A DNA stretch of 6,484 nt from Minisyncoccota bacterium. Its GTDB lineage: Bacteria; Patescibacteriota; Minisyncoccia; Moranbacterales; GCA-2747515. The stretch spans positions 1-6,484 of the forward strand of contig CALIRC010000051.1 of the NCBI GenBank assembly GCA_938044295.1, in the 5' to 3' direction. Of the stretch, positions 5,610 to 6,484 are shown piece by piece; the stretch's first letter is position 1, and every line of letters begins with the position of its first letter. The position numbers and the translations under genes are program-made. A model generated the notes under the pieces. It made no database searches, was not told the DNA's origin, and saw only the letters and a program-made list of their open reading frames with translations.

Positions 5610-6484
5610 TTATCTTATGAATTGATTTAAGATCATTTCTAGTATTGAACCACCTGTCTGAGCTAATGTGCGTGGTCGTGAAGTTGCATCATCAGCTCCT
5701 CCCGTGTCATACCCAAAGAGTGTTTTCGTATGATTGTTGTCACATTTCAACTTAATTTGATCGCGTCCATTTCTATTTGCATCGTTTTCGTAAACGATTT
5801 TGTAGCCATCTAAATCTTCGTCAGAACCTTTTACATCAATAGTGTATTTTCCTGGTGCATAGTTTTCGAAACGAAACTTTCCATCATCATCCGTTTTGTC
5901 TTCTTCTAACTCTTCTCCTTCGCTGTTGTATAACTCCACAGTCACGTCTTCGATACCATTTTCATTTGCATCTATTATGCCGTTGCGATTATCGTCATGC
6001 CAGATATGACCTTTAATATCACTATAATCATTTGCCTCACATACTCCTTGTGGCACCTGAACCTCTTGAGGAGCTTCTTGTGTGTTTTCTGCTGTTTCTG
6101 CGACTGGGTTATTTTGTACAGACTCCACTATTTGAGTAATTTCTTCTTGTGCGATATTTCCTGACTCGCCAAACTCTCCTGATACTGTCTCTGTTTCTGG
6201 CTCTGTCTGTTTCTCTACTTCTCTTTCTTGTTCTGGTTCTGATATCTCCTTAGTTGCTTCAACTTTTTTTGTAGCATTGCACTCTATTTGTACATCTCCT
6301 CTTGTATTCTCACATGTCCACACCCAAGGATCTGTAACACTTCCACTTCCAGTGACAGTTGACTGTGATCCAGTCGAGCACAGATTGCTTGAGGGTTCTT
6401 CATCTAGTGTATTGCCATGTATAGATTCATTACATGAGGCAATCACTTCACAAGAATCTGTACATAAATCTCCTCCATCACATT
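5610..6484 (-). CDS. Second SdrD B-like LAQTG surface protein, paralogue (5' partial)
   Basis: The last 290 residues of a paralogue of the neighbouring surface protein are visible. The frame stays open to the right edge and upstream of the GTG at 6446 reads CDGGDLCTDSCE, matching the cysteine-rich segment of the neighbour, so that GTG is internal. Then come one Cys/Trp module (SCNES to IECNATKK, with NLCSTGSQS and DPWVWTC), a Glu/Gln/Thr-rich linker of about 70 residues unlike the neighbour's, and an SdrD B-like domain (6029-5697) flanked by two cysteines. The end is LAQTG with a 13-residue tail. By hand alignment the B-like domain differs at about 20 of 111 positions, while many codons differ silently, so both copies are under selection. 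It is a probable second sortase substrate. The signal peptide and promoter lie outside the window. Stop is TAA. Confidence 0.9.
   Translation of the reverse strand, partial: CDGGDLCTDSCEVIASCNESIHGNTLDEEPSSNLCSTGSQSTVTGSGSVTDPWVWTCENTRGDVQIECNATKKVEATKEISEPEQEREVEKQTEPETETVSGEFGESGNIAQEEITQIVESVQNNPVAETAENTQEAPQEVQVPQGVCEANDYSDIKGHIWHDDNRNGIIDANENGIEDVTVELYNSEGEELEEDKTDDDGKFRFENYAPGKYTIDVKGSDEDLDGYKIVYENDANRNGRDQIKLKCDNNHTKTLFGYDTGGADDATSRPRTLAQTGGSILEMILNQFIR
5613..5666 (-). other. LAQTG sorting signal with short amphipathic tail (second surface protein)
   Basis: The last 18 codons read LAQTGGSILEMILNQFIR. Length, LAQTGGS and the FI(K/R) end match the paralogue. However, Glu, Asn and Gln interrupt the hydrophobic stretch, so it looks more like an amphipathic helix than a membrane span. 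Confidence 0.72.

Noticed and set aside
6444..6446. GTG as the true start of the second surface-protein gene
   Set aside because: The frame continues to the window edge with CDGGDLCTDSCE, homologous to the neighbour's cysteine-rich segment; a start here would lack a signal peptide.
1..6484. CRISPR array, insertion sequence, tRNA or rRNA
   Set aside because: I saw no regularly spaced repeats, no transposase or terminal inverted repeats, and no cloverleaf or rRNA-like sequence in any gap between genes.

Overview
This AT-rich window carries six protein-coding genes, two of them cut by the window edges. The organism looks like an uncultivated bacterium of the Candidate Phyla Radiation (Patescibacteria). 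The reasons are the compact layout, ribosome-binding sites that are absent or unclear, a sortase without a Firmicutes-type context, and secreted proteins built from a Cys/Trp module that I associate with CPR genomes. This placement is an inference. UGA serves as a normal stop in two genes, which argues against the UGA=Gly lineages (Gracilibacteria, Absconditabacteria).

Layout. Bases 2-505 (+) hold the C-terminal part of a GNAT-fold acyltransferase resembling LuxI/FeeM-type N-acyl synthases, followed by a strong intrinsic terminator (519-560). Bases 585-2720 (+) encode a 711-residue membrane histidine kinase with about nine transmembrane segments, a GAF-like region and a complete kinase core, but no response regulator is in the window. 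Bases 2838-3407 (+) encode a single-pass sortase whose promoter places the transcription start on or next to the ATG. Bases 3448-4053 (-) encode an HD-domain phosphohydrolase of the HDDC2/YfbR type, convergent with the sortase. Bases 4293-5354 (-) and 5610-6484 (-, N-terminus outside the window) encode two paralogous secreted, cysteine-rich proteins. Each ends in a nearly identical SdrD B-like domain and a C-terminal LAQTG signal, and each gene has its own terminator.

How the genes may work together. The sortase and the two LAQTG proteins form a plausible enzyme-substrate set for attaching surface proteins. LAxTG is the motif usually linked to class E sortases. The sorting signals are odd: exactly 18 residues from the L of LAQTG to the C-terminus, ending FI(K/R), with a very short hydrophobic tail. 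The acyltransferase next to a polytopic sensor kinase recalls the LuxM/LuxN arrangement, a signal synthase beside a nine-TM kinase receptor. That is a hypothesis, and it is notable because CPR bacteria generally lack the fatty-acid synthesis that would supply acyl-ACP. At the four visible gene starts, -10-like hexamers lie 6-11 nt before the ATG and no clear Shine-Dalgarno is present, suggesting leaderless or short-leader translation.
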